Assembly (NCBI RefSeq): GCF_963924675.1
Contig: NC_089235.1
Coordinates: 55,267,520-55,331,519 of the forward strand
Origin: Phocoena phocoena
Lineage: Eukaryota; Chordata; Mammalia; Artiodactyla; Phocoenidae
Length of the DNA: 64,000 nucleotides
Direction of reading: 5' to 3'
Position numbers and translations under genes: made by a program. The notes beneath the pieces were generated by a model, which was not told the DNA's origin, searched no databases, and saw only the letters and a list, made by a program, of their open reading frames with translations. How positions within the stretch are numbered: position 1 is the stretch's first letter; the number at the start of each line of letters is the position of its first letter. Below, piece by piece: positions 51,286 through 64,000 of this stretch.

Positions 51286-53090
51286 GATATATTACAGTTA
51301 ATTTTGTGACAGTAATTAGCATAATTCAACTTTTCCTTCACACTGAGATGTCTAACATGGTATTGATCTACAGATTCTAAGTTGAAACTAAAGTTGATAT
51401 TGATTTGCACTGAAACAAAGAAATTATAAATATGAATAGATCATTATTCTAACCTGTAAAAAGCTTAACAATTTTCTTACATTATTGAATAACCTGGCAT
51501 AGAATACCTGAAGCTGACAAGATGATAAAGCAACATATGTAATACAGAGGTAAAAGCTATCCATAAAGTCTTCTATCTTGACAATTTATTGTGAAATGAG
51601 TTAGTATCACAAAAAGTAAAACACATCAATAAAGTATAGGGGTTATCTCCAGTTTAGCAGACTAAATCTGACATGCACAGTACTTCACATTTCTAACCAA
51701 AAAATATGCACAAATTAAATCACATTAATATCTCCTATAACAGTTGGAAATAATAGAAAATGGCAAATCTTTGGCTACAGAATATTAAATACTTTAAGGA
51801 TGTAGAATTCTTTTAAAAATACTGTTTAAAAGATTTGAACATGAAACCTTCTTTAGAGCCATTACCATCTGAAAAATATCTGGGAGAGAGTTAAATTGTA
51901 TTTTATACAGTGAAGGTTTATGTTATATGAGAACAGACATTTCTTATCAACACATATATTTATCAAACTCTACTTCTTAATATGGGAGAGACAACTGCCT
52001 TTAAAGGTCAATTAGGTATTAGTTCTATTGCCCCAAATTTAGGTCAAAAATATAAAGTTTATTACCAGCAACAGAATGGGATTCATATATTCTGTTATGA
52101 AACAATTAAAACAAAAGCTATATTTCCATGGTTTGAGTGGTAAAGGTACAGAAATCTGGTGGTAATAATAATTTTATAGTCATCTGAGGATGATATTTAA
52201 AATCCTCACCTACTTATATAACATTCTTCACTTCTGCTTAAAACATAATTTTATCAAAGTAGGTAAGGCTATTCATAAAATTACTTCATGCCCAAGGACC
52301 TGAAATTCCCTTTGTTGTAATTACATTGTTTCAAAATCCATTAGTTCTCCAACACCATCTCTGAAACAATTTTACTATGATTGTATTGTACCAAAAGCTG
52401 TATCTTCTATTCACCAAATAATGGCCTTTTTTTTTACACTTTCTTGGCACCAGATAAGAGATGCATCTTCACTTTGATTATACTTGAACAAAGTCTAAAA
52501 AGTCTACTTTCAGATGAGTCTTCCTTTGTGCCATTCACTGTTATTTGCAAACCACTTAAAGTCCCATTCTGAATAAACACAAATTCTCATTTAAGGGAGA
52601 CTTCCAATTCATAACGGTGAAACAAAAATAAAAATCCTTTGAGATATAGTTCAAGTTTTTGTGCCTACTATATTCAGAGTAAAAAATCTGAAACAAAAAA
52701 AGGGAAAATTATTTTAAAAAAAGAAGAAAAGGAAAATGTCTAAGGGCTTCCCTGGCAATAGGTTCGGGAAAAATATTTTTTTATTTTTGTATCTCACAGC
52801 TAAAAGATGTATTTCAGGAAATGTAACCTAACTCTTCCATGTCTTTCTATAAAACATAAGCACAAAACCAAAAACTAAATATTTGTAGTTTTGTTAAAAT
52901 AAGAGCTGACTTTGAATTAGAGTAAGGCAATTTGGAAATAATTGTAAATATCATTAAAAATAATACATTCTTTCCCTCCTTCCTTTTCTGGCTTCCTTCA
53001 GTGCCTTATTTCTTTCACTAAATGAAAGGACTTATATATAAATTGTTTTTGCTTAATGGCATATATAATACATATAAATATATTTATATT
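51286..53090. other. Unique AT-rich stretch
   Basis: A short phrase at 52744-52770 ('gggcttccctgg' then 'aggttcggg') could be a nearly deleted CHR SINE. An AT-rich patch lies at 53058-53107. Nothing else is recognised. Confidence 0.5.
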
Positions 53091-53094
53091 ATAA

Positions 53095-53640
53095 TACATA
53101 TATATACGTTTTCTATTACTGGACTACAAATTACTACAACCTTAAAACTACACATATTTATTATCTCAGGATTTCTATGGGGCAGAAGTCTTGACATGAC
53201 CTAACTGGGTTCTCTACTTAAGGCATCTCAGAAGGCTGTAGTAAAGGTGTCAACTGGAGCTGTGTTATCACTTGAAGGCTCAGCTGGGGGAGGATCCGAT
53301 TCCAGTTCACTCATATGGTTACTAAAAGGATTCTTCTTCTGCTGGACCAAGGGCCTCAGCTCCCTCTGGGCTTTTGTCCAGAGGCTAATCTTAGTTCCTT
53401 ACCATATGGGCCTTCACAGGGCTAGGTCACAACATAGCAACTTGCTTCATCAAAGCCAGCCAAGAGGAGAGTCTGCTAGAAAAGACAAAAGTTACAATAT
53501 TATATAATTATGGAAGTGGCATTCCATCTGTGCTGTATTCTATTAGTCCAAAGCAAGTCACAGGTTCTGCTCATATTCAAGAAGGACATGAATACCAGGA
53601 GAATAAGGTGGTAATGCGATCTTAGTCTATTACATACATT
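53095..53640 (-). repeat. MaLR-like LTR, antisense
   Basis: The plus strand reads the complement of a MaLR-type LTR: 'attactggactacaaattac', 'tttattatctcaggatttc', 'gtcaactggagctgtgttat' and then 'gcaagtcacaggttctgctc' and 'catgaataccaggagaat'. It is strongly diverged; ends are approximate. Confidence 0.55.
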
Positions 53641-53894
53641 AGCTAATATGTATTGAAAATGTAAGGTTCTAGAAACTTCTCATTGTCCCCAATTCTTCAT
53701 TCCCTCTGTAGTACTAAAAATGGTAAATGGTAAATCTTGTCTAGGGTTATAACTTGCAGGAAAAAAATGCTACAGGTTTTGCCTCCCTTACAGCTAATCA
53801 TAGGTGGCCAATGGAATAGGAGCAAGTTATATGTACAACTTTTCTTCCCACATTTTGGAATTTGAATGAGTTAGTGAATTGTCTTTGATTGCAT

Positions 53895-54065
53895 AGCAAC
53901 CCTGTCTAAGCACTTTACATGTATTAACACATTTAATTATCACACTTCTGAAAGGGAGGGAGTCTAATTATCCTAATATTATAGAAAAGGCAAGTGAGGA
54001 AAAAAAAGTGAACTATTTTGTCCAAATGCACACAATAAGTTCTGGTGCCACAGTTTGAACACAGC
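53895..54065 (+). repeat. MIR SINE
   Basis: 'aagcactttacatgtattaa', 'cacatttaattatcacac', 'tattatagaaaaggcaagtg' and 'ggtgccacagtttgaacaca' follow the MIR order closely. Confidence 0.88.
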
Positions 54066-56284
54066 GAGTATAAATGTGGAGCTTACAGTTTTAACATTAT
54101 TAGTTTTCTTCTTTATGATTTCACAATCTGCATTAGTCATCTATTTAAAAACATTTTCAACTCAGACCAAATTATTACAACAGCAAAGAAAAAACATCAG
54201 CATATCATGGAAAATTTTCAAAATATCCATTTGATTTCATCAGTGATGACTCCTATGTTGGTATCACAGGAAAGTAGCCCTCAGTGGGCTAAGCTACGAG
54301 TGCTTTGTACTTTTATTGATAAACTTTAAATTGTAGTTTATATATGATGGAGTTTTCTGAACAGTTCTCTATAGGAAGAAAAATATATAAGAACGACCTA
54401 TCATTATACGGCTCATATGAAATAAGAAAGACCTAGAGGTTTTTGCTGAATGTCCATTGCTTTTGATATTATTAATGAAAATAGATTAGTTTGAATAAAT
54501 GGAATAAATAAATTCAATCCCCTAAAATACCTAGACATAAATGTATTTTTTAGGTTCTCTAGCATATTTAAGTAATAGTTTACACATTAATACCAAAAAG
54601 TAAATTTTCTTGCTCTCTGAATTAATTTCTATTGTTTTTATTTCCAACCAAGAGCATAAACACACACACACATACACACACGTACACACACACTCTAGAA
54701 CAAGTTAAGTAGTGAAAAAAGACAATGTCAAGAATTACTTGTTATAGCATTATGATGCATAAAATAACCTACTGTTGAGATTCAAACCCCATCCAACTGG
54801 CCCAGAGCCAGAACTTCTTCAAATTCACGGCACTGTCCCTACAACTCCATCTGCTGGTCATCTTTTATGGGAATTGAAACAAGCAAGCAGAGCTTCCTCT
54901 TGTTAGACTTCAGATGGGAACATGCACATCTGGCAACTCAAATTCTTTGCCACTCCTGCATATCCAGGATGACTGCAAAAGCATTGCAAGTGTTGATTTG
55001 GTGGTTAAAAAATACATTTTAATTTTAGTGGATAGGCAAATTAGCAAATATGGAATCTTTGAATAATGAGGAAAGATATATGTCAATTTGAGATAATACT
55101 TGTAAAATTATTTTCCCACTCCACTACTTGAAAGAGTATGCTCTTCTTTCACCTGTACCAGTGACTCCCTGTGGTGATGACCCTTAAAGAAAGGTCTGTG
55201 ACTCCTTAGAAATTCTGATTTCTTTTGATGAAGATAGAAAAATGGTGACAGCTTCACTCCAAGCTTTTAAAAAATCATCACATTTAAATTATTTATAAAA
55301 TAAATTTGTGAAAAGGAAAAAGTCAAGTGTGTTCTCAACAGCAGCTGCAAACAACAAAGCAATTATACATAGCATGTATAATTTTCTAGTTATCAGAGGG
55401 GATAAGAGACACAGCCAAGTTCTGTTTATTATGATATAGGCTTTTTGATATATTTTAACATTAATCAAGCTTCCAGCATTATTTAAAATAACCCCTATTT
55501 TTAGTCTTGTTATAATTCTTAATCTACATTTCTCCCTGTTATCATGCTTCATGCTTCCTTAATTAAATTTTTTTGTCTATCCATCAAATAGATGTTCTTT
55601 GCTTCACTACTTCATGCACTATGTATCAATTTGATAATGAAGGAAAACAATTCAAGGCTTTATTGGATTTTTATTTTTAACTCACTAGCTCTGAACTAAA
55701 ACATTATGTATAAAACATTTCATTTTCATCATGGGCATTTCTCTCAAATACAATAGTAATATAGTAATATTATTTTATTTATTTTACACATTACTATATA
55801 TTTAGGTATTAGGGTCTCACTAGGCTAATTTATTATTAAATAGTTAAATGCTATTATTTTGTCCATGTAATACGTAAAAAATGACTCCATCCCCAACTAC
55901 TGTCACCTTCTCCTTCCCCCAAACCGCCACAACAACAAAAAGTCATAGAGTTTATCTGGAAACTATAGAAACATAAAATAGTATTTATTTCCACACATTT
56001 GTATGGCAAGAATACAGTGCTAATAGACTTTTATTTTTGCTGTCCCACCAACTTTGAGCAAACCAGCACTTTCTCTGTACCTACTATTTAATCTATACAG
56101 TCAAAGGAATACTATCTATGGTAGACATACTACTGGTTACGTTGAGGCTCAGATAAGAAAATATTTTGAGGTTATTTTATATTGCAAGAAAATTATAAAA
56201 AGTAACTATTCCATTTGATATTTTATGGAGATTTCGCTAAGAAGTGAAAAAAATACAGTATATGATAATTAAAACTGTTCATAT
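54066..56284. other. Unique AT-rich stretch
   Basis: Has a CA-type microsatellite at 54661-54693. A more GC-balanced patch at 54780-54980 has no frame or repeat I recognise; it could be an old conserved element, but that is only a guess. Confidence 0.5.
54661..54693 (+). repeat. (CA)n microsatellite, interrupted
   Basis: CA runs broken by 'ta' and 'gt' interruptions over 33 bases. Confidence 0.95.
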
Positions 56285-56299
56285 AAAAGTAACTATGTG

Positions 56300-56604
56300 G
56301 GGCTTCCCTGGTGGCGCAGTGGTTGAGAGTCTGCCTGCCAAGGCAGGGGACACAGGTTCAAGCCCTGGTCTGGGAAGATCCCACGTGCCACGGAGCAGCT
56401 GGGCCCGTGAGCTATAAATACTGAGCTCTGCGCGTCTGGAGCCTGTGCTCCGCAGCAAGAGAGGCCGTGACAGTGAGAGGCCCGCGCACCGCGATGAAGA
56501 GTGGCCCCCGCTTGCCACAACTAGAGAAAGCCCTCACACAGAAACGAAGACCCAACACAGCCAAAAATAAATAAATGAATAAATAAATTTAAAAAAAAAA
56601 AAAA
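56300..56604 (+). mobile_element. CHR-type SINE, long form, with perfect target duplication
   Basis: Starts 'gggcttccctggtggcgcag', has a B-box-like 'aggttcaagccctggtc', and unlike the copies at 21738 and 24189 carries an extra 3' part ('cttgccacaactagagaaag', 'aaacgaagacccaacacagc') before a TAAA/A tail. The 15-bp perfect duplication 'aaaagtaactatgtg' is at 56285-56299 and 56605-56619. Confidence 0.97.
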
Positions 56605-56794
56605 AAAAGTAACTATGTGCAGTGACACTTGATTTTTAAAATTCTGCATCAATGCTACCACCTCCAAAGAGGATGCCTTATAACACTGTCCGTCAAAATT
56701 CATACAACATAACAGGCATTACAGGCTATTTTTAAATTACTGTTGTTATCTGTGGAGTTTACCTGTCAGAGGTTTGATATCAATAGAAGATAGT

Positions 56795-57153
56795 TGTGAC
56801 AGGTAAAATAATGGCCCCCCAAAGATGCCACAGCTTAATCCTTGTAGCCTGTAAACATGTTACATTTCATGGCAAAAGGAATTTTGTAGAATTGATTAAG
56901 ATTAAAGACATGGAGATGGGGTGATTATCCTGGATAATCACAATGAGCCCAACCTAATCATGGGGATACTAAAAATTGGGCGAGGAAAGCAAAACAATGA
57001 ATCTGAAAAATAATACAGAAGAAATATATGAGGTGTGCAAGGCACTTGACCCACCCTTGTTGGCTTTGAGGATGGAGAAAGGAACAAGGGTCACCTCTAC
57101 AAAATGGAAAAGGCCCTCAGAAGACAGCTGGCAAGAAAACAGAGACTTCATTC
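56795..57153 (+). mobile_element. MLT1-type (ERVL-MaLR) LTR, left part
   Basis: Starts 'tgtgacaggtaaaataatgg', then 'ggcaaaaggaattttgtaga' and 'ggtgattatcctggataatc', the usual MLT1 order in plus orientation. It breaks off at 57153, where an L1 has inserted, and resumes at about 58232. It is a solo LTR; no internal sequence is seen. Confidence 0.85.
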
Positions 57154-58231
57154 AATTTTTTAAAATTAATTTTTATTGGAGTATGTTTGATTTACAATGT
57201 TGTGTTAGTTTCTGCTGTACAGCAAAGTGAATCAGTTATACATATACATATATCCACTCTTTTTAAAATTCTTTTCCCATATAGGTCATTACAGACTATT
57301 GAGTAGAGTTCCCTGTGCTATACAGTAGGTTCTTATTCGTTATCTATTTTATATACAGTAACGTGTATATGTCAATCCAGTTTCCAATTTATCCCTCCCC
57401 CCCCACATTTTCCCCCCCAGTAACCATAAGTTTGTTTTCTACATCTGTGACTCTATTTCTGTTTTGTAAATAAGTTCATTTTTACCCTTTCTTTAGATTC
57501 CACATATAAGTGATATCATATGATATTTGTCTTTCTCTGTCTGACTTACTTCACTCAGTATGACAATCTCAAGGTCCATCCATGTCACAGCAAATGGAAT
57601 TATTTCATTCGTTTTTATGGCTGAGTAATATTCCATTGTATAATACATTCCTCTGTTGATGGGTATTTAAGTTGCTTTCATGGCCTGGCTATTGTAAATA
57701 GTGCTGCGATGAACATTGGGGTGCATGTATATCTTTTTGAAGTATGGTTTTCTCTGGGTATATGCCCAAGAGTGGGATTGTTGGATCATATGGTAGCTCT
57801 ACTTTTAGTTTTTTAAGGAACCTCCATACTGTTCTTCATGGTGGCTGTAACAATTTACATTCTTACCAACAGTGTAGGAGGTATTTTTTTCTCCACACCC
57901 TCTCCAGCATTTATTGTTTGTAGATTTTTTGGTGATGGCCATTTTGATCAGTGTGAGGTGATATCTCATTGTCGTTTTGATTTGCATTTCTCTAATAATT
58001 AGTGATATTGAGCATCTTTTCATGTGCTTCTGGACATCTGTATATCTTCTTTGGAGAAATGTTTGTTTAGATCTTCTGCCCATTTTTTGGTTGGGTTGTT
58101 TGTTTTTTCAATATTGAGCTGCATGAGCTGTTTGTATATTTTGGAGATTAATCCCTTGTCAGTTTCTTCATTTGCAAATATTTTCCCTGTTCTGTGGGTT
58201 GTCTTTTCGTTATGTTTATGGTTTCCTTTGT
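57154..58231 (-). mobile_element. 5'-truncated L1 inserted into the MLT1 LTR
   Basis: Antisense L1: 3'UTR ('atttttattggagtatgttt' near the end), then the ORF2 C-terminus on the minus strand ([20 protein letters not shown] and CWRGCGEKN, about 57990-57870), truncated at 58231. 'ttcattc' at 57147-57153 and 58232-58238 is a 7-bp candidate target duplication. Its 3'UTR differs from the younger L1 tails at 7113, 31972 and 61523. ORF2 is frameshifted. Confidence 0.92.
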
Positions 58232-58463
58232 TTCATTCTTACAACTGGAAATAACTGAATTTTGTCACAACCTGAGTTAGCAAGGACACCCATCCTCCCT
58301 TAAAGACTCCAGAAAGAAATGCTGCCCTGACAACACCTTAATTTTAGCCTGGTGAGAGCTATGTTGGGCTTGTGATCTGCAGAACTGTAAGACAATAAAT
58401 TTGTGTTGTTTAAGCCACTAATTTTTTGGTAATTTGTTACAGCAGCGATTAGAAACTAATACA
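58232..58463 (+). mobile_element. MLT1-type LTR, right part
   Basis: Continues the LTR of 56795-57153: 'ttaattttagcctggtgaga', 'gaactgtaagacaataaatt' (poly-A signal region) and 'ggtaatttgttacagcagcg', ending '...ctaataca' at 58463. Confidence 0.87.
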
Positions 58464-61400
58464 GTAATTGATGTGACAACAAGGAGAGTATATCAGGAGT
58501 TAACAGGGATTGTGGCATTGCTGATAAAGTTCAGCTTCACAAAGATAGTTTCACATTGACCTCTTCCCCTTCTCAAATCAAAAGGTAGTCTTTATAGATT
58601 TATTAAATTTATATTTTTGAATTCACTTCAAGCGTATTCTCTGCCAATGAATCCTGAAAAAATAATTCTCCAAGCTTTCTATGTTTCCAGAGCACGCAAT
58701 GCAATACTACTCTTAGAGCACTTGTGACATTGCATTTTAAATTTGTGTTAACATGTCTGCTCTTCCATTAAAAATTAATTTTGTTAGGGTCAGATTATTG
58801 CTGTTGTTTCTTATTGATGTTTCTTTTTTCTGTACCTAACATACTGTCTGGCCCAAAGCAATTTCTCAAAATGTTTTTGTTAAATAAGTAAATGAGGGTA
58901 AACTTTGTCTTCCCAACCAAATGATTAGATAGAAACAAAAATAATTGCTTATATATATTTTTACCATCTTATAGTTTATAAAACTTTCTCATTTATACAT
59001 ATATATGTATAATTATAGTTCTTAAAGCTTTTTTATATACTTATATACATATTTTAGTTATTAAGTTTAGGTTTTGTTCTCCTTTGTATATAAGTAACAG
59101 TCCCACTATATAGAATTGTCAGTACTGTCCAGTTAGTTGTATCTTTGGATTTTTCCACTTATGATCATATTTTAATGAGATATATTGACAAGAACTTTTG
59201 AAGCAGCTGTCCTTTAGTGTAGTGGCAATCCTTAGCTATAAAACTGTGAGGCTAACAGTCACAGAAAAACATAGTATGACATTTAAACACTGAGGAAAAT
59301 GAAAGACTATTGATATTAAACCAAACTTTAATAACTGCTTCTAATGATCTAAAGAGTTTTGTTTTTCAGTCACTTTCACATAAAAAGGGGAACAATTTAC
59401 ACTTAAAAGCTAGCCACTGATTTTCTAAATGCTTCTGTTATGTAATAATGGGTTGGATTCAGTTATGATGTGCACTAAATCCTATCTTATTTGTTTCTTT
59501 TATACTTAACATAGGAACAGAATTTGATAGTTTAAGTGGACATTCAAAAATCACTTAGGGTATTCTAATTTAAGGACAAACAATCTACCTAATAACTTGT
59601 AGATTTCAGAATTCCAGCTCCAAATATAGGACCTAGAATAAGATAGGCACTTAACTCTTTGTTGAATAAACGATGCCTGGATCTAGGAGCTTCTAGGGCT
59701 ATTGTCTTATCTGATATCAATACCATATGTGTTTAGAACATATTTTAAGATAAAAGATGAATGGAGTTGTTACTCAACATTAAAAGTCATCAAATCATGA
59801 GATCGAAAACTGGAACAATAAGAGGATACATGAAAAAGATAAATGGATGTTAATTTTGAGTTCAAAGATCACATAAAATTTTGTAATGTTTAAAAAGTTA
59901 CCAGGAAAATATAAATTCCCACAAATATGCATTCATTTTACATGTGTTAGGCATTCTGCTAGAACACAAGGATACAAGGATGATTATTACATAGTCCTTA
60001 TCCTGAAGGAGCTCACTATCTTTGAGCAATTTGTCACAAATATATAATGACATAAAAAGGTGATAGGATATACAGAGAGGTGTGCATGCATACTACTTTG
60101 AGAACATGAGGGGTGACTGCCTAATTCTTTCTGGGATAATTTGTAAACTACAGATATGGGGTAATAATTCAGTAGGACTTTAGAACATAATTAGGAACTT
60201 TCTATTTATTTAAACAAAAGAAGTCATTACAGGCAAAGAGCACATTATATTAAAATTTAAGAGACACAAAAGTCCATGGTATTTCCCATTTTAGTGTTAA
60301 TGTGGTTAATAGGATTTCCAGTTAACATGGTGAGTGCTTTATGGTCAGAAGTGATTGGAGAAAGTATGGAACTACACATTGAGACCAGCTTCTAAAGGTC
60401 CTTGTATGGCATTACAGTTAGTTGGATTTAAAACATGCAATGCAGATGTGTTAAAGATTTTTAGTAGGTTATTGATATTATTAAATCTAAGCTTAAGGTA
60501 GAAAAATTTACAGTCATATGGAGGATAGCAACCTTATATTTGTTTAGTTATTTACTTGTTCATGTATTTATTTCAAAAGCATCCACAGACATCTCTTCTA
60601 TGTCAGGTAATATTCTAGGTTCCCTGGAAATGGAACAAATATGACATAGAAATTTTTTGCTCTCAGGTATCTTCCATCCTAGTGGGAAGACAGATGTGCA
60701 CATGAGAAATGAGGAAGAAGAAAACAACAACGAAAATATATTAACCCCCCAAAAAAAACTAACCATGAAAAATCTAGTCAAGAAAAATAGTGAAATTGAG
60801 AGTTCTGGGATAAAGCATAGCCAGGTCATTCCTCTAGCGAGTGAATTAAGGAGGAGAGCTTTGAGGAGAAACATCTAAGTGAAGACTGTAATTTGAAAGG
60901 GTTAGCCTAGCAAAAAATCTAATTAGGAGGAGATAAGAGTTAATTCAGAAAGCCCAAGACCAGATAATTTTGATCTGCCTGAAAAATTAGATAGGACACA
61001 AATGTAGCTGGAATGTGGTGAAAAAGGCAAGAATGGGAAGAAATATCTAGATGGTCAGTGTAGTTAGTCAGTGTACGATAAAGTCTAAGGAAAACTGTAA
61101 AGGTATTTAAACAGAAATGTCATGTAAGAGGGTTTATCTGTTTAAAAACAAAATTCTTCTCATTATGTAATATGTCTGCGTGTAGAGGTGGGGTGAAGAA
61201 TGGAAGCATGTGACCAGGAAGGCTATTGAAAGATCCTAGAGATGTAAAATGGAAGTGGCCCTGGAAAGACAGAGAATGGATACACAGAACCAATATTGAT
61301 ACTTTTAAAAAAGTCAAAGGAACTTATAGAGAGGACCCAAACTAAGGGTGTAATATGTAATAATGGATAGGAAGGGTTGATTATTATGAAAATATATAGA

Positions 61401-61522
61401 GGTTAGAAAGAACAGGATGCTGCATTTATCTGTGTATGTATATTGGTATCTCTACTTTGTTTCAAAAGTGTTTCATACAGGCTATATATTTTTTTTTTCC
61501 CAAGGTGAAATAAGCATTTCCA
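58464..61522. other. AT-rich stretch with ancient LINE-like remains
   Basis: Two parts, about 59940-60080 ('ttaggcattctgctagaaca', 'cttatcctgaaggagctcac') and about 60590-61130, resemble a very old dispersed mammalian repeat (L2-like). Frames at 60560-60874 (-) and 60657-60878 (+) lie in this remnant and overlap on opposite strands, so they are not taken as genes. Confidence 0.5.
59940..60080 (+). repeat. Ancient LINE/L2-like fragment
   Basis: 'tgttaggcattctgctagaa', 'caaggatacaaggatgatta' and 'ggagctcactatctttgagc' match the common phrase 'aggcactgtgctagg ... aaggagctcacagtct' of an old mammalian repeat. The family is uncertain. Confidence 0.5.
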
Positions 61523-61817
61523 TTTTTTTTTAACATCTTTATTGGAGTATAATTACTTTACAATAGTGTGTTAGTTTCTGCTTTATAACAATGTGAATCA
61601 GCTATGCATATACATATATCCCCATATCTCTTCCCTCTTGCATCTCCCTCCCTCCCACCCTCTCTATCCCACCCCTCTAGGTGGTCACAAAGCCCTGAGC
61701 TGATCTCCCTGTGCTATGCAGCTCCTTTCCACTAGCTATTGGTTTTACATTTGGTAGTGTATATAAGTCCATGCCACTCTTTCACGTCGTCCCAGCTTAC
61801 CCTTACCCCCTCCCCTA
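61523..61817 (-). mobile_element. 5'-truncated L1 3'UTR tail, antisense
   Basis: The plus strand reads 'aacatctttattggagtata', 'cccacccctctaggtggtca', 'gagctgatctccctgtgcta' and stops at 'ccccctcccct'. It has the same 3'UTR type as the L1 at 7113-13201 and the tail at 31972. No clear target duplication. Confidence 0.92.
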
Positions 61818-63537
61818 TATATATTGTTTTAATTTCAGCCATTATCATAGTTCTACAATACGATACTCCAAAAATTGTTTATTTGGAAACGTAATTAAAA
61901 TAAGTAAAAATGAAAATCAGAAGATGATAATATTGCTGAGACTATTTGTGCAAACCATGATGTGCTGGCATGGTTGAAATAGTCTAAAATCAAATCAAAT
62001 TAAATCACTTAGTATTTCTGCTTATTTGGTGTATGTGTATGTGTTTGTGCACTTATTTCTTTGTGTCTCTAAACCAGCTTGACAGCTTTTATCTTTTTGC
62101 AACTTTATCAGTTTTCATGTAAATTACAGGCAACCTGATTTTACTTCCTTAATTGTATAATTGGTATTTGAACATAATGTTGAAGTAAACAACCTATTCA
62201 ATCTCATATGCCACCATTGTAAATATTGTTGCATTTTACAAAATTATTCTTTTTGCCCATGTTCCCCTTAGAATTTCATAATCTTTACAATTTAAAGTAA
62301 AGGAAGTTGGCTGAGACCTTATTTATTTTGTCTTTGAAGAGTCATAATTACCCTAATTATCTGCTCCAGTGCAACATTAAAATGTTTTAACACTCCGCTT
62401 TATCTCCAGAGGAATATACTTAGTTTCTAAGAAGTTACCATCTGTTTTTTATTTGAATACTCACAGTAGGTTAAAAATGTACCTGTGTGTTCAGTGCTAT
62501 CAACATCATCTGTCATGAAATTCCTATTTCAGGCACAGATACTCTGCAAATGACAGTAGGAGGTAAAAAACAAGTGCCACAGTGAAGAGAAAAACCCAGA
62601 TTTGTACCATCTCCTCTCTCTTCTCTACCTAGGGAACATAGAGACTCTTTTCATTCTTCTTTAAACTCTTTTCTTTCTCCCCTTTAAATAGACTTTTAAT
62701 AATCTTCATCAATCTGAGAATTGTCTTTGTAACCTTCCTTAATTCCCTCTATTTCTCTGTTGTACATATTTTTTACAAAGGATTATGCAAATATTGCAAT
62801 TGGAGAAAAGGAAAGTATGAAAATTAATGGAATAAAGATGTTGAATGTCACAGTAACATATCTGGATTAACTTAAACAATACAGAGGACATCTAAGTTTG
62901 GCTTAAAGATGCACATATAATATCAGCCAAAAGTACCAGTTTATGTTATTTATATCATTGTAAACTTTCAATCTTGATTGCTACTGTCTATCAGTTGGAT
63001 AGTTTAGACAAAGGACAATTATTGGTTTTGAAAAAACTTTATAGTGGTTTGTAAAGATTTTTTCCCTTATGTCACAAATCTGTTTGAGAATCTAATGAAG
63101 ATTATGTATTATCTCCCCAAGGGAGTAATTATGTTCACTCAATATTTTATATTAGGTTTAGAAAATTAATGGGCTCCCTGAAATAGAGTGCCATTTTGAC
63201 CTGTCATTCAAGTCTGCATTTTAATAGAAGGACAAACTTCAGAACAGCTGTATAAAGTTTTTGAACCTTCAAGTAAAAATATAAAGACAACTGTGTATTT
63301 AAGTGCTAATTTTAGACAAAATGATTGTATTCCTTCTTACCAAAGCACAGAGGAAAACAAGTATTATCTTGTATATAGCCAATCAAGGGTAGTGCATACC
63401 CAAAATGAATTTTCTTAGACTACACTACCAGCATGTCTAACATAAAAAAATTTTGATTTGGCTATCAGGAATCTAAATTTACTAGATAGAGCAGAAACTG
63501 AAAATATGCAAATCTTCTAAAATTGATACTAAAAGTT
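61818..63537. other. Unique AT-rich stretch
   Basis: No frame or repeat I can support. Confidence 0.5.
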
Positions 63538-64000
63538 TTAGAATATGAGTGGAATCATAGAGTACTTGTCCTTTTGTGACCAGCTTCTTTTGCTTAGCGT
63601 AATGTCTTCTTGGTTCATCCATGTTGTAGCCTGTGATATGATTTCCTTCTTTTTTAAGACTGCATAATATTCTATTGCATAAATATACCTGGATTGTATG
63701 GCTATTCTATGTTCATTTTTCTGAAGATTCTTTACACTATTTTCCATAATTTCTACAACTTTTTCTATTCCCACTAAGAGAGAAGAAGTGTTCTAAATTT
63801 TTTGCATCCTCACCAACATTTATCATTTTCTGTTCTTTTGATAGTAGTCATCCTGATGGGTATGAGATAATGTCTCAATGTAGTTTTGATTTGCATTTCC
63901 CTAATGATTAGTGATGGTGAACATCCTTACATGTGTTTTTTTTTATATTTTATTTCAAGAAACCTCTATTTGAGTCTTTTGCCAATTTTTGAAATTAGGT
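63538..64000 (-). mobile_element. Old L1 (L1M-type) fragment running off the right edge
   Basis: Antisense ORF2 end: 'tggaatcatagagtacttgt', 'ttggttcatccatgttgtag', 'gttttgatttgcatttccct' and 'aatgattagtgatggtgaac' occur in L1 order. The minus strand shows the ORF2 tail with YAIEYYAVLKKKEI. The rest lies beyond the window. Confidence 0.85.

Noticed and set aside
52744..52770. Heavily deleted CHR SINE
   Set aside because: Only two short phrases match, and no tail or duplication is seen.

Overview
This is a vertebrate nuclear, intergenic, A+T-rich window with no intact protein-coding gene that I can support. The SINEs point to a cetacean (whale or dolphin). Four copies have a tRNA-like head with an A-box region reading 'tggcgcagtggttgagagtc' and a B box of the 'ggttcgtgccc' type, which is the CHR SINE family of whales and relatives. 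L1, MIR, MER5A and MaLR (MLT1-like) LTR remains fit a laurasiatherian mammal. Family names come from recognising the sequence, not from a database search.

Layout. 1-4938: an antisense L1, cut by the window edge just past its ORF2 stop, with a large deletion that removes the front of ORF1. 4938-6607: unique sequence with a worn MIR and an AT microsatellite. 6608-17965: an old mammalian L1 (L1M), antisense, split by a nearly full-length, younger antisense L1 (7113-13201). 17989-18760: a perfect 58-bp inverted repeat; the right arm looks like a templated insertion copied from the left arm. 18945-19585: an LTR-like repeat whose relative lies inverted at 49770-50405.

19586-34000: mostly unique AT-rich DNA with two short CHR SINEs (21738, 24189), broken L1 pieces, a 70-bp tandem duplication, a 19-bp minisatellite and a 5'-truncated sense L1 tail (31972). 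34018-34326: an isolated open frame with a zinc-finger-like Cys/His spacing, origin unknown. 34950-38530: worn LTR, hAT-type and MIR remains. 40922-47840: an antisense SINE, an L1 with a 5' inversion, a MaLR-like LTR, a MIR and L1M tails.

49140-64000: simple repeats, the second LTR-like copy, a MER5A, an antisense MaLR LTR, a MIR, a long CHR SINE with perfect target duplications, an MLT1 LTR split by an L1 (56795-58463), ancient LINE-like remains, an L1 tail and a final old L1 running off the right edge.

The L1 ORFs are broken and are annotated as pseudogenes. No genes here work together in a pathway. What the window records is successive waves of retrotransposition and local replication or repair errors. 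I see no undescribed functional system; the strongest unusual signal is the hairpin-adjacent templated inverted insertion at 18662-18735.
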